This document shows, in pieces, positions 34,687-43,326 of a DNA stretch of 58,864 nucleotides. The stretch's first letter is position 1, and each line of letters starts with the position of its first letter. The stretch covers positions 1-58,864 of the forward strand of contig CACIUF010000003.1 of NCBI GenBank assembly GCA_902589765.1. The letters are read 5' to 3'. This stretch comes from an uncultured Pelagibacteraceae bacterium (lineage in GTDB: Bacteria; Pseudomonadota; Alphaproteobacteria; Pelagibacterales; Pelagibacteraceae). The notes beneath the pieces are model-generated. The model saw only the letters and a program-made list of their open reading frames with translations. It ran no database searches and was not told the origin of the DNA. The translations under genes were made by a program, and so were the position numbers.

Positions 34687-36339
34687 ATGATTTTTTTTCA
34701 AATACTTATATTTATTGTAAGTATTGTTTTGATCTCAATTTCATTTTCTGGTTTTGGTAAACTTTTAAGCTCAAATTCAAATAAATATTTTTCTTTAAAC
34801 ATTTTTTTAGGTTATTTGATTATTTCCTCAATCATAACCCTTTTTCACTTCTTTTTTAAAATAAATCTATTTTTAAGTGTTATTATTTTTGCTCTAGGAT
34901 TGCTGTTATTTTTCTATAATAATAAAATCAACTTTTTTAGTTTTTTAAAGGTAAAAAATATTCACTATGTAGTGATAATTCTTTTACTAATACCGATATA
35001 TTTGTCTCAAAAATATCATGAAGATTTCGGATATTATCATCTTCCATATGCAATAGGTTTAATTGAAGAAAAAATAATCTTTGGATTTGCAAATATTGAT
35101 AAACCTTATGTATACAATTCTATTTGGTTAAATTTATATTCCATATTTTTCTTAAGTGATAAGAATTTTAATTTTTTGACTTTACCAACTTTTCTATTAT
35201 TTCTTAATTTCATAACATTTTCAGTTGGTCAGGTTATTTCAAAAAATAAAGTGGAAAATAGTGACTATTTTTTAATTATAACTTTATTTTATTTTATTTT
35301 AAAATTTACAAGAATTTCTGAATTTGGCTTTGATTTGCCTGCAATAATTTTTTCCATATTATCAATTTATTACTTTATCAAATTTTCAGAGGCAAATCTT
35401 TATGAAGAAAAAAAAGAATATTTTTTTCTGAACTCAGCATTTGCTATTTTTTCAATTTTGATAAAACTAAGCACATTACCTTTAATTTTACTTCCCATAT
35501 ATTTATTTTTTAAAAATTTTAAAAATTTAAATCCTTATGTATTTAATTTAAAATTTTGCTTTATTTATGTTTTTGTAATTATATTTTTGATACAACAATT
35601 TATTTATAGTGGGTGTCTTTTTTTCCCAACAAACTTTACATGTCTTAACGTAAGTTGGTTTAATGAAGAAAATTTAAAATTATCAAATGAGCTTCAATTA
35701 GTAAACAAGAGCTATTTTCATGTAGCAAAGGAAATTTATTCTCCAGATGAATATCTAAAAAATTTTAATTGGCTAATTTTTTGGTTAAAGAGAAATTTTA
35801 TTGAAATAACAGAACATCTCTTAACAATTGTTTTTCCAATAATTTTATTTTTTATTTTTTTAAAAAAAAAGAAAAAAAGTAGTTTTTTATTTAAAGAAAA
35901 ATTTATTCTATATTTTTTTTTAGTTATTGGTTTTTTATTTTGGTTAAATTTTTCTCCAGTATATCGTTTTGCAACTCATTTATTTGTAACTCTAGTTTTT
36001 GTTGTTTTGATAAGATATTTAATGAATAAAAAGTTTTCAAAAAAAATTTTCTTGTTTTTTATCATGATTTTCATTTTTTTTAATTTTTCAAAAAATATTT
36101 TAAGATTAGTTGAAACCGATGATATTTTTATTGGTATAAAAACAATAGAAAATAAATATGTATTAAATGAAAAAAATCAAAACCAAATAATAAAGATTTA
36201 TCGTCCTGATGTAAAAAAAAATTCAATAAATAGTTGGCAAGGTAGACTTTGTTGGAATACTCCCTTTATTTGTTCTTATTACAAGTTAGAAGTTAAGAAA
36301 AAAAATAGTTATTTAGTAATTAAAAAATTAAAAGAATAG
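34687..36339 (+). CDS. Multi-spanning membrane protein, possibly GT-C glycosyltransferase
   Basis: This 550-residue protein has about eleven to thirteen hydrophobic helices and a short soluble C-terminal tail. The first large loop has KYHEDFGYYHLPYAIGLIEE, an acidic/aromatic motif of the kind used by GT-C enzymes to bind polyprenyl-phosphate sugar donors. The following gene is a DPM1-like transferase that would make such a donor, which supports the idea. A Wzy-type polymerase is the main alternative. No soluble catalytic domain is present. Confidence 0.6.
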   Translation: MIFFQILIFIVSIVLISISFSGFGKLLSSNSNKYFSLNIFLGYLIISSIITLFHFFFKINLFLSVIIFALGLLLFFYNNKINFFSFLKVKNIHYVVIILLLIPIYLSQKYHEDFGYYHLPYAIGLIEEKIIFGFANIDKPYVYNSIWLNLYSIFFLSDKNFNFLTLPTFLLFLNFITFSVGQVISKNKVENSDYFLIITLFYFILKFTRISEFGFDLPAIIFSILSIYYFIKFSEANLYEEKKEYFFLNSAFAIFSILIKLSTLPLILLPIYLFFKNFKNLNPYVFNLKFCFIYVFVIIFLIQQFIYSGCLFFPTNFTCLNVSWFNEENLKLSNELQLVNKSYFHVAKEIYSPDEYLKNFNWLIFWLKRNFIEITEHLLTIVFPIILFFIFLKKKKKSSFLFKEKFILYFFLVIGFLFWLNFSPVYRFATHLFVTLVFVVLIRYLMNKKFSKKIFLFFIMIFIFFNFSKNILRLVETDDIFIGIKTIENKYVLNEKNQNQIIKIYRPDVKKNSINSWQGRLCWNTPFICSYYKLEVKKKNSYLVIKKLKE

Positions 36340-36341
36340 TA

Positions 36342-37064
36342 ATGAATAATAAAAAATCATTTAAATTATCTATTATAATTCCGTGTTTTAATGAAAAAAA
36401 AACATTAGTACACTTAGTAGATAAAGTTATATCAAGTTTAAAAAATTATGGTTATGATTTTTTTGAGTTAATAATAGTTGATGATTGCTCAACTGATGGT
36501 ACAAAAGAATTGATTAAAGAAAATTTTGTTTCAAAAAAAAATTTTCAAACCTTTTTTCATGATAAAAATATGGGAAAAGGAGCTGCTATTAAAACTGCAA
36601 AAAATTTTTTGTCTGGTGATATAATCATTATACAAGATGCAGATTTGGAATACGATCCTTATGATTATAATAAATTATTAGAGCCAATATTTAGTAATAA
36701 GGCTAAAGTTGTTTATGGATCTAGAGTATTAAATCAAAATAGATACGAAACTTCAGGATTTACATCGAAAATAAGAATTCTTGGAAATCATTCTTTAACC
36801 ATTATTTCAAATTTTTTAAATAATCAAAATCTTACAGATGCTCATACTTGTTATAAAGTATTTCATAAGGAAGTGTTTGACTTAATTGATTTAGAAGAAA
36901 ACGACTTTGCGTTTTGTCCAGAAGTTACTTCCAAGATCTCAAATTTAGGATATGAAATATTTGAAGTTCCAATAAGTTATAATGGAAGAAATTATGATGA
37001 AGGAAAAAAAATAAAGCTAATTGATGCATTTCGCGCACTGAAAACTCTCATAAAATTTAGATAA
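36342..37064 (+). CDS. Polyprenol-phosphate glycosyltransferase, DPM1-like GT2
   Basis: The 240-residue GT-A enzyme has SIIIPCFNEKKTLVHL, LIIVDDCSTDGT, IIQDADLEYDPYDY with the metal Asp residues near residue 97, and LTDAHTCYKVF, the segment typical of dolichol/undecaprenol-phosphate mannose or glucose synthases. It is the last gene of the polysaccharide island, starting three bases after the GT-C-like gene and ending 40 bases before 5S rRNA. It likely supplies the lipid-phosphate sugar used by a membrane GT-C enzyme. Confidence 0.87.
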   Translation: MNNKKSFKLSIIIPCFNEKKTLVHLVDKVISSLKNYGYDFFELIIVDDCSTDGTKELIKENFVSKKNFQTFFHDKNMGKGAAIKTAKNFLSGDIIIIQDADLEYDPYDYNKLLEPIFSNKAKVVYGSRVLNQNRYETSGFTSKIRILGNHSLTIISNFLNNQNLTDAHTCYKVFHKEVFDLIDLEENDFAFCPEVTSKISNLGYEIFEVPISYNGRNYDEGKKIKLIDAFRALKTLIKFR

Positions 37065-37070
37065 AATTAC

Positions 37071-37098
37071 TTGAAAAGATAATTAATGAATGTATAAG
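37071..37098 (+). promoter_or_regulatory. Candidate dedicated 5S rRNA promoter
   Basis: TTGAAA (37071-37076), a 16-base spacer and TATAAG (37093-37098) lie in the 40-base gap before 5S rRNA. Initiation six to seven bases after the -10 would fall at 37104-37105, exactly the mature 5S 5' end. This fits a 5S gene cut off from the rest of its operon by the island. Confidence 0.5.
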
Positions 37099-37104
37099 AA
37101 TTTC

Positions 37105-37220
37105 GCCTGGTGATTATAGCGAAGAGGTAATACCCGATCCCATTCCGAACTCGGAAGTCAAGCTTTTCAGCGCCGATGGTACTTTGTCTTAAGACATGGA
37201 AGAGTAGGACTTTGCCAGGC
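37105..37220 (+). rRNA. rrf: 5S ribosomal RNA
   Basis: About 116 bases match the 5S pattern: terminal helix GCCTGG...CCAGGC, the conserved loop GAGGTAATACCCGATCCCATTCC, CCGAACTCGGAAG, and GCGCCGATGGTACT followed by a hairpin and GAGAGTAGG-like 3' half (GAAGAGTAGGACTTTGCCAGGC). No 16S or 23S sequence is adjacent: the gene upstream is a glycosyltransferase, so this 5S is separated from its operon. rpmJ begins 16 bases downstream. The ends may be off by one or two bases. Confidence 0.95.
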
Positions 37221-37236
37221 TAAAATCTTAAAAATT

Positions 37237-37362
37237 ATGAAAATAAAAAGTTCATTAAAATCAATTAAGAAGAGAGATTTAAATTCAAAACTCGTGAGAA
37301 GAAGAGGAAGAGTTTACATTATAAATAAAACTAACCCAAAATTTAAAGCAAGACAAAAATAG
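37237..37362 (+). CDS. rpmJ: 50S ribosomal protein L36
   Basis: The 41-residue basic protein [14 protein letters not shown]... with [22 protein letters not shown] matches the long alphaproteobacterial/mitochondrial-type L36 that lacks the zinc-binding Cys residues of the classical form. It lies 16 bases after 5S rRNA, so it is probably transcribed from the same promoter, and six bases before the oxidase subunit IV gene. Confidence 0.92.
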   Translation: MKIKSSLKSIKKRDLNSKLVRRRGRVYIINKTNPKFKARQK

Positions 37363-37367
37363 TTTTT

Positions 37368-37478
37368 ATGGATAACGAAAACCATAAGAAGACGTGGAAT
37401 AATTTTACAAAATTTGTATTGTGGGGAACTATCGCGGTAGTATTGGTATTGATATTAATGGCTTTGTTCTTGCTGTAG
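37368..37478 (+). CDS. aa3-type cytochrome c oxidase subunit IV (single-helix microprotein)
   Basis: The 36-residue protein has a polar N-terminus (MDNENHKKTWNNFTKF) and one transmembrane helix (residues about 16-36, rich in Val/Leu/Ala), the form of the small bacterial aa3-oxidase subunit IV family. In many alphaproteobacteria this gene sits just upstream of pntA, as here (nine bases). It would sit in the inner membrane with the terminal oxidase. Length makes it easy to miss; the identification rests on family shape and position. Confidence 0.75.
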   Translation: MDNENHKKTWNNFTKFVLWGTIAVVLVLILMALFLL

Positions 37479-37487
37479 AGTTTTTTA

Positions 37488-38576
37488 ATGAAAATAGGAT
37501 CAATATTAGAAAATCAAAAAATTGAAAAAAGAATTGCAATAACCCCTGAAATTGCCAAAAAGTATATTTCACTGGGATTTGATGTTCAGTTATCTAAAAA
37601 TTATGGAACTCATTTAGGTATTACTGATGATGTATATGAAAAGATTGGTGTAAAATTTTTAAGTGATGATAAAGAAATAATAAACCTTTCAAATATTATT
37701 GTACAATTAGGATTATTGTCAGATGACAAAAGTTCGTTATTAAAAGAACATCAAACTCTAATTGGTGTTTTGAACCCTTATGATAACAAAGAAAAATTAG
37801 ATGTGTTAAAAGATAAAAAGATAAAACTTTTTTCTTTAGAGTTATTACCAAGAATAACAAGAGCTCAATCTATGGATATCTTATCCTCACAAGCCAACTT
37901 AGCTGGATATAAAGCAGTAATCGAGTCATTTGCTAATTTTGAGAAAGCTATACCTATGATGATGACAGCTGCAGGAACTGTTCCAGCTGCAAAGATTTTG
38001 GTTGTTGGCGCAGGTGTTGCTGGACTACAAGCAATTGCTACAGCAAAAAGAATGGGGGGTATAGTTTTTGCTACAGATGTGAGGATGGCTTCAAAGGAAC
38101 AAGTTGAGAGTTTAGGTGGAAAATTTTTGATGGTTGAGGGTGCTGAAAATTTAGAAACCGAAGGTGGTTATGCAAAAGAGGCCTCTGATGACTTTAAGAA
38201 AAAACAAGAGGATTTACTTTCTGAAACTTTAAAAAAGATTGATATTGTTATTTGCACAGCATTAATACCTGGAAAAAAAGCACCTATTATTATCAAAGAG
38301 GATATGATTACTAATATGCAAGCTGGTTCTGTTATTTATGATTTAGCTGCTATACAGGGTGGCAATACTGCATTTACTAAAACAGATGAAATTACTGAAA
38401 AAAACGGAGTTAAAATTATGGGTGAAAGTAATATTTTAAACAAACTACCAGTGTCTGCGTCTAGTTTATATGCAAAAAATATGTTTAATTTTGTTGAAAA
38501 TTTATTTGATAAAGAAAATAAAAAATTAAACATTAATTTAGAAGATGAAATAATTGAAAAAACGCTAATTAAATAA
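37488..38576 (+). CDS. pntA: NAD(P) transhydrogenase alpha subunit, NAD(H)-binding part
   Basis: Domain I of the proton-translocating transhydrogenase binds NAD(H) in the cytoplasm and passes hydride to domain III. The 362 residues begin with the Ala-dehydrogenase-like KIGSILENQKIEKRIAITPE, then the conserved RITRAQSMDILSSQANLAGY, the Rossmann motif VVGAGVAGLQAI and IPGKKAPIIIK. The membrane part is encoded separately downstream, as in Rhodospirillum. The three pnt genes follow within 3-4 bases or overlap. Confidence 0.94.
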   Translation: MKIGSILENQKIEKRIAITPEIAKKYISLGFDVQLSKNYGTHLGITDDVYEKIGVKFLSDDKEIINLSNIIVQLGLLSDDKSSLLKEHQTLIGVLNPYDNKEKLDVLKDKKIKLFSLELLPRITRAQSMDILSSQANLAGYKAVIESFANFEKAIPMMMTAAGTVPAAKILVVGAGVAGLQAIATAKRMGGIVFATDVRMASKEQVESLGGKFLMVEGAENLETEGGYAKEASDDFKKKQEDLLSETLKKIDIVICTALIPGKKAPIIIKEDMITNMQAGSVIYDLAAIQGGNTAFTKTDEITEKNGVKIMGESNILNKLPVSASSLYAKNMFNFVENLFDKENKKLNINLEDEIIEKTLIK

Positions 38577-38579
38577 AAT

Positions 38580-38891
38580 ATGGAAATTGATCCTTTAATA
38601 TTCAGACTAAGTATATTTATTCTCTCAATATTTGTAGGGTATTATGTTGTTTGGAGCGTTACTCCATCTTTACATACTCCTTTAATGTCTGTGACTAACG
38701 CAATTTCATCTGTAATAATCGTTGGGGCAATAATCGCAGGATTATCTGGTAATTCAGATAATGTTTTTAATACCTCTAGCATTTTTGGTTTTTTAGCTAT
38801 TGCATTGGCAGCGATTAATATTTTTGGTGGTTTTCTGGTAACTCAAAGAATGCTTGCAATGTATAAAAAAAAGAAAAAGGATAAAAAATGA
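38580..38891 (+). CDS. pntA2: NAD(P) transhydrogenase alpha subunit, membrane part
   Basis: The 103-residue protein carries the alpha-chain membrane helices (three to four hydrophobic stretches) with VWSVTPSLHTPLMSVTNAISS, the diagnostic motif of the PntA C-terminal domain. The second half continues ALAAINIFGGFLVTQRML and a Lys-rich tail. With PntB it forms the proton channel in the inner membrane. It starts three bases after pntA and overlaps pntB by 4 bases. Confidence 0.94.
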   Translation: MEIDPLIFRLSIFILSIFVGYYVVWSVTPSLHTPLMSVTNAISSVIIVGAIIAGLSGNSDNVFNTSSIFGFLAIALAAINIFGGFLVTQRMLAMYKKKKKDKK

Positions 38892-40285
38892 TATCAGCAA
38901 ACTTTTCAGCAATTTTTTACTTAGTTTCTGGTGTACTATTTATTTTAGCTTTAAGAGGCTTATCATCTCCAGAGACATCAAGACAAGGTAATTTCTTTGG
39001 TATTGTAGGAATGATTATTGCTGTAGCTGTAACTTTTTTATCTATTGGCAATTTTTCAAGTGGATTTATTTACGTTCTAATATTTATTTTAGTTGGTGGT
39101 TCAATAGGAGCTTTCATTGCATATAGAATACCAATGACAGCGATGCCAGAATTAGTTGCAGGTTTTCATAGTTTAGTAGGTTTGGCAGCGGTTTTTGTTG
39201 CAATTTCTGCTTTTTTAAATCCTGAAGCATTTAATCTTGGAAAACCAGGAAACATAAAGCTTGGTAGTTTAATTGAGATGTCAATTGGAGCCGCAGTTGG
39301 AGCTATTACATTTTCTGGCTCAGTAATTGCTTTCCTTAAACTACAAGGAATAATGTCAGGTTCACCTATCACATTTAAAGGTCAGCATCCATTAAACGCT
39401 ATAATCTTAATTTCAATAATAGTTTTAATCTATTTTTTATGTTCAACGCAGTCATCAAATTTGTTTTGGATATTATTAGCAGTCTCATTTTTAATTGGTT
39501 TTCTTCTAATTATTCCAATCGGTGGTGCTGATATGCCTGTGGTAATATCAATGTTGAATTCATACTCGGGATGGGCCGCAGCAGGAATTGGGTTCACTTT
39601 AGAGAATACAGCTTTAATAATAACTGGAGCGCTCGTTGGATCATCTGGAGCAATTTTATCATATATAATGTGTAAAGGTATGAACCGTTCTTTCTTCAAT
39701 GTTATCTTGGGTGGATGGGGAGCAACAGATGAAACATCTAAAAATGTCTCAAAAGAGCAAAGACCAGTCAAAAGTGGTAATGCAGATGATGCTGCTTTTT
39801 TAATGAAGAATGCTTCATCAGTAATAATTGTTCCTGGATATGGAATGGCAGTTGCTCAAGCTCAACATGCATTAAGAGAAATGGTAGATACTCTTAAGAA
39901 AAATGATATCAAAGTGTCTTATGCAATTCATCCTGTTGCAGGAAGAATGCCGGGTCACATGAATGTTTTATTAGCAGAAGCTAATGTACCCTATGATGAA
40001 GTTTTTGAATTGGAGGAGATAAATAACGATTTTGCAAACGCAGATGTAGCATTCGTAATAGGAGCTAATGATGTAACAAATCCTGTGGCAAAAACTGATC
40101 CTCAAAGTCCAATTTATGGAATGCCAGTTTTAGATGTCGAAAAATGTAAATCAGTATTATTTGTCAAAAGAAGTTTATCACCAGGATATGCTGGAATTGA
40201 CAATGATTTATTTTACAAAGAAAATACTCTTATGTTATTTGCTGACGCAAAAAAAATGACAGAGGAAATAACCAAAAACTTGTAG
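38888..40285 (+). CDS. pntB: NAD(P) transhydrogenase beta subunit
   Basis: The 465-residue protein has about nine membrane helices (residues 1-260) with FHSLVGLAAV and GGADMPVVISMLNSYSGWAAAG. A cytoplasmic NADP(H)-binding domain III follows, with IIVPGYGMAVAQAQH, HPVAGRMPGHMNVLLAEA, GANDVTNPVAKTDP and VKRSLSPGYAGIDN. The complex uses the proton gradient to reduce NADP with NADH, a main NADPH source in marine oligotrophs. It is the last gene of the operon; a 55-base gap follows. Confidence 0.96.
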   Translation: MISANFSAIFYLVSGVLFILALRGLSSPETSRQGNFFGIVGMIIAVAVTFLSIGNFSSGFIYVLIFILVGGSIGAFIAYRIPMTAMPELVAGFHSLVGLAAVFVAISAFLNPEAFNLGKPGNIKLGSLIEMSIGAAVGAITFSGSVIAFLKLQGIMSGSPITFKGQHPLNAIILISIIVLIYFLCSTQSSNLFWILLAVSFLIGFLLIIPIGGADMPVVISMLNSYSGWAAAGIGFTLENTALIITGALVGSSGAILSYIMCKGMNRSFFNVILGGWGATDETSKNVSKEQRPVKSGNADDAAFLMKNASSVIIVPGYGMAVAQAQHALREMVDTLKKNDIKVSYAIHPVAGRMPGHMNVLLAEANVPYDEVFELEEINNDFANADVAFVIGANDVTNPVAKTDPQSPIYGMPVLDVEKCKSVLFVKRSLSPGYAGIDNDLFYKENTLMLFADAKKMTEEITKNL

Positions 40286-40340
40286 TTTAATAGTAAAAAG
40301 TCAAATTTTAAAAAATTTAAGTTAATATATAATTTTTAGA

Positions 40341-41630
40341 ATGCCCAGTTTTGAAAAAAATAAATTAAATTATTTTTTGATATTAATAATACTTTTTAGT
40401 TATTTTTTTGGGTTTTATGTAAGAGAAATTTCCAATGGTGCTGGACACATAGATTTAGAGTTGCATATTTGGATAATAATTTTAGATTTTAAACAAAATT
40501 ATTTGGAAACTTTAAAAAACTATCAAAGTTATAGTGAGGCAACATTTCCATTTTTTCATAGTTTTCAATCATTTTTTAATCTGACAAGTAACAATTATTT
40601 ATATTGTTTAAATAATACAATTTTAAATTTATTTATTATTATAATTTTCTATCAATTTTTAAAATTGAAAAAAATTACATTTGATAATGAATTTTCAATC
40701 TTCTTAATACCTTTAATATTGTTAATTAGTCCATGGTTTAGATCATCCTCATATTGGGGTATGACCGAAAATTTTGCATTTTTTTTTCTAATACCATCGT
40801 TATTTTTATTAAACTTTTTGGTAAAAAAAAAAATAACATTTAATGAAAATCTTCTGTTAGTTGTTTTAATATCCTTAACCTTATATGCAAGACAACAATA
40901 TCTTTTTTTAGCAGTATTCCATATTTTAATTTTGTTAATTAATAATGATAAAAGAAATTTGATATTTTCAATTATCTTATATTTTTTTTTATCTTTGCCA
41001 GGTTTTTACACTTTATATTTATGGGGTGTTTTTAATGACTTATCCCAGAGCACTTCTGCATCAGGCAACCTAGATATTAAGAATATATTTTTGAATATAC
41101 CTAAAATATCTTCTTTATTATTCTTTTATTCTCTACCATTAATATTTATAAATTTTTCCAAATTTTCAAAAATTTTTTTTTCAAAAAAATATTTCTCCAT
41201 TTTAATCTCTATATTTCTTTTAAAATTGATACTTTTTAATGATCTTAATTATCCAGATAAGGGAGGAGGTTACATTGTAAAATTTACACAATTGTTTTTA
41301 TATAATAATACAATAATTTTGTTATTTATATCTTCAATAATTTTTACTTTTATAATATCAACTATTAGTCTGAGTAATTATCAATATTTTTTAATTGTAC
41401 CTTTAATTTATTTAAATTTCGGTTTTACTGAGTTTTTATACCAAGAGTGGTTTGATCCATTATATTTGATTTTCTTTTACATTTTCTTTTCTAAAGAACA
41501 AATACAAGATTTAAGATTAAATAAAAACTATACAATTAAAATTTTATTATTATGGGAAATATTTATTTTAGTAATAGCTTTTGCTTATTATCATGGAATA
41601 AAAAAATTACCTTTATTTTATTATTTTTAA
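40341..41630 (+). CDS. Multi-spanning membrane protein, GT-C-like
   Basis: The 429 residues include about ten to eleven hydrophobic helices. The first periplasmic-side loop has SNGAGHIDLELHIWII, an acidic motif like that of GT-C glycosyltransferases. I do not recognise a closer family. A TATAAT at 40328-40333 lies only eight bases before the start codon, so transcription from it would give a nearly leaderless message. Its composition is as A/T- and Phe-rich as the main island. It ends overlapping tail-to-tail with the opposite-strand epimerase. Confidence 0.55.
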   Translation: MPSFEKNKLNYFLILIILFSYFFGFYVREISNGAGHIDLELHIWIIILDFKQNYLETLKNYQSYSEATFPFFHSFQSFFNLTSNNYLYCLNNTILNLFIIIIFYQFLKLKKITFDNEFSIFLIPLILLISPWFRSSSYWGMTENFAFFFLIPSLFLLNFLVKKKITFNENLLLVVLISLTLYARQQYLFLAVFHILILLINNDKRNLIFSIILYFFLSLPGFYTLYLWGVFNDLSQSTSASGNLDIKNIFLNIPKISSLLFFYSLPLIFINFSKFSKIFFSKKYFSILISIFLLKLILFNDLNYPDKGGGYIVKFTQLFLYNNTIILLFISSIIFTFIISTISLSNYQYFLIVPLIYLNFGFTEFLYQEWFDPLYLIFFYIFFSKEQIQDLRLNKNYTIKILLLWEIFILVIAFAYYHGIKKLPLFYYF

Positions 41631-42622
41631 AGAATTAATTTTATTAATTTTAAAATACCAGGCCTAATTGGTTTTGTAATTTCAGTGTTAATTTCATTTA
41701 TCGCAGATTTGTTTTTATAATTTATTAGAGCTTCTAATATCATGTCACTTGTTTTGATCTGAGGTCTGACATTATAGTTTTTATATATTTTATCAGAGTT
41801 TAGAGTTAAGGAAAATTTCAACATATTTAAATGATAGATATTAAGTGGTGATAAATTTAATTTATTTAAGAAACTTAAAATTTTCGTAACACCAAAATCT
41901 TTAATTGAAAAAATCTTTGATTTAGAATTTACCCCAAGAATTAATTTTTCTATTAAATTTTTTAAAGAAATTTTCTCCTCACTACCCACGTTGTAAATAT
42001 TTTTCTCGTTAATATTTAATGATAAATAAACACAATTACTTAAGTCATCTGCGTGTAAAAATTGTAAAATATTTTTTCCTGAACCGAGCAAAGGAATCTT
42101 TTTATCAGATAGTATCAAATCAAATAATAAACTTAAAATACCTAGTCGTTCTTTAGAGACTATCATTGGAACCCTAAAAATTGTCCAATTAATCAAATTT
42201 GATGTTTTTATATCTTTTTCTGCTTGTACCTTTGAGCTTCCATAATTTTCAACTGGACAATATTCTTCATTTTCCTGTACAGATTTTTCATAGTCTTTAA
42301 CCCAAATAGCTGAGGTTGAGATATAAATATATTTTTGAATATTAAATTCTTCACAAGCTTTTATTAAATTTTGGTTTCCTGTCACATTTGTATCCCACAA
42401 CCTTTTTTTTGAATTACTTGTAGCTGGTTCACATGAACAATTAATAACCATCGTAATATTATTAATTTTTATAAATTTTTTAATCGACACCGGGTCTCTT
42501 ATGTCTAAAAAATTTTTTTTATTTAAAGAAATATCAGTGGGAATGAATTTTACTTTTTTTTTCAAAAATAGTTTTTGAAGTTGATTTCCAAAAAAACCAT
42601 TAGCTCCAATAATTAATATCAC
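41627..42622 (-). CDS. NAD-dependent sugar epimerase/dehydratase
   Basis: This extended SDR of 331 residues has LIIGANGFFGNQLQKLF, NCSCEPATSN, YISTSAIWVKD as the Ser site, ENYGSSKVQAEK as Tyr/Lys, and FLHADDLSNCV. It starts with GTG sharing a base with the stop of the GT2 gene before it. It is the last gene of the three-gene - strand carbohydrate set after tRNA-fMet. The substrate is unknown. Confidence 0.78.
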   Translation of the reverse strand: MILIIGANGFFGNQLQKLFLKKKVKFIPTDISLNKKNFLDIRDPVSIKKFIKINNITMVINCSCEPATSNSKKRLWDTNVTGNQNLIKACEEFNIQKYIYISTSAIWVKDYEKSVQENEEYCPVENYGSSKVQAEKDIKTSNLINWTIFRVPMIVSKERLGILSLLFDLILSDKKIPLLGSGKNILQFLHADDLSNCVYLSLNINEKNIYNVGSEEKISLKNLIEKLILGVNSKSKIFSIKDFGVTKILSFLNKLNLSPLNIYHLNMLKFSLTLNSDKIYKNYNVRPQIKTSDMILEALINYKNKSAINEINTEITKPIRPGILKLIKLIL

Positions 42623-43326
42623 TATCCGATTTCTTTTTTTAATTTTATGAGTCCAGTCAAATTATTATAAGCAACTTTAGGCAATTTGCCAAAAGTATAA
42701 ATTTTTGTATCACCTGAACTTCTTTTTCTATGATTGATTTTTATTTCACTAAATAAAAAATTGAGTTTATTCGCTCGAGCATTAAACTCCCAAAAAAAGC
42801 CATCTGGAAGATATGGTGTAAAATTATTTAAATTTGTATAGGTTTTCTTATTCATAAAAACAAATGCAAAGCTTGGATCTCTTAATGGAACTTTGAATAA
42901 AATGTTATAGATAAAATAAAAAATTTTTGAAATAAATTTTCTATATGCATAGTCATATCTTGGGGATCTATAACCACAAACTAAATCAGACTCATTCCTT
43001 TTATTCCAAAAGCTTTTAATATCTTTTGGATCACATTGACCATCGGAGTCCATTATTAATAGAAATTCTGATGTTGCTTTTTTTATTCCATCTAAGACTG
43101 CTAAGGAATAATATTTTCGTTTATCTTCTGAAATCAAAATCATGGGTAGTTCGTTTTTGAGGCTATTCAAAATTTTTTTTGTATCATCAGTGCTACCATC
43201 TTCTGTAATAATAAATTCAAAATCTATTTCATCTTTTAAAGCTTCATAAATATCTAAAAGAGTTTTTTTAATAGATAATCCCTCATTATGCACAGGTAGT
43301 AAAATTTGAAATTTTTTACTCATCAT
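42622..43326 (-). CDS. Glycosyltransferase family 2
   Basis: The 234-residue GT-A enzyme has ILLPVHNEGLSIKKTLL, FIITEDGSTDDT, LLIMDSDGQCDPKDI near residue 90 and VPLRDPSFAFVFMNKK, similar to DPM1-like enzymes. It has no membrane anchor. An ATG one codon downstream is an equally good start. It overlaps the FkbM gene by 11 bases and the epimerase by one. It probably adds or activates a sugar in the small satellite island. Confidence 0.83.
   Translation of the reverse strand: MMSKKFQILLPVHNEGLSIKKTLLDIYEALKDEIDFEFIITEDGSTDDTKKILNSLKNELPMILISEDKRKYYSLAVLDGIKKATSEFLLIMDSDGQCDPKDIKSFWNKRNESDLVCGYRSPRYDYAYRKFISKIFYFIYNILFKVPLRDPSFAFVFMNKKTYTNLNNFTPYLPDGFFWEFNARANKLNFLFSEIKINHRKRSSGDTKIYTFGKLPKVAYNNLTGLIKLKKEIG

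Noticed and set aside
1-37064. Mobile element or phage origin marks in the island (transposase, integrase, flanking direct repeats, CRISPR)
   Set aside because: None was found by eye on either strand; the only boundary signal is the 5S gene.
39430-39771. 113-codon - strand frame within pntB
   Set aside because: pntB is unmistakable; this is a shadow frame, like those at 48605-48934 and 44542-44781.
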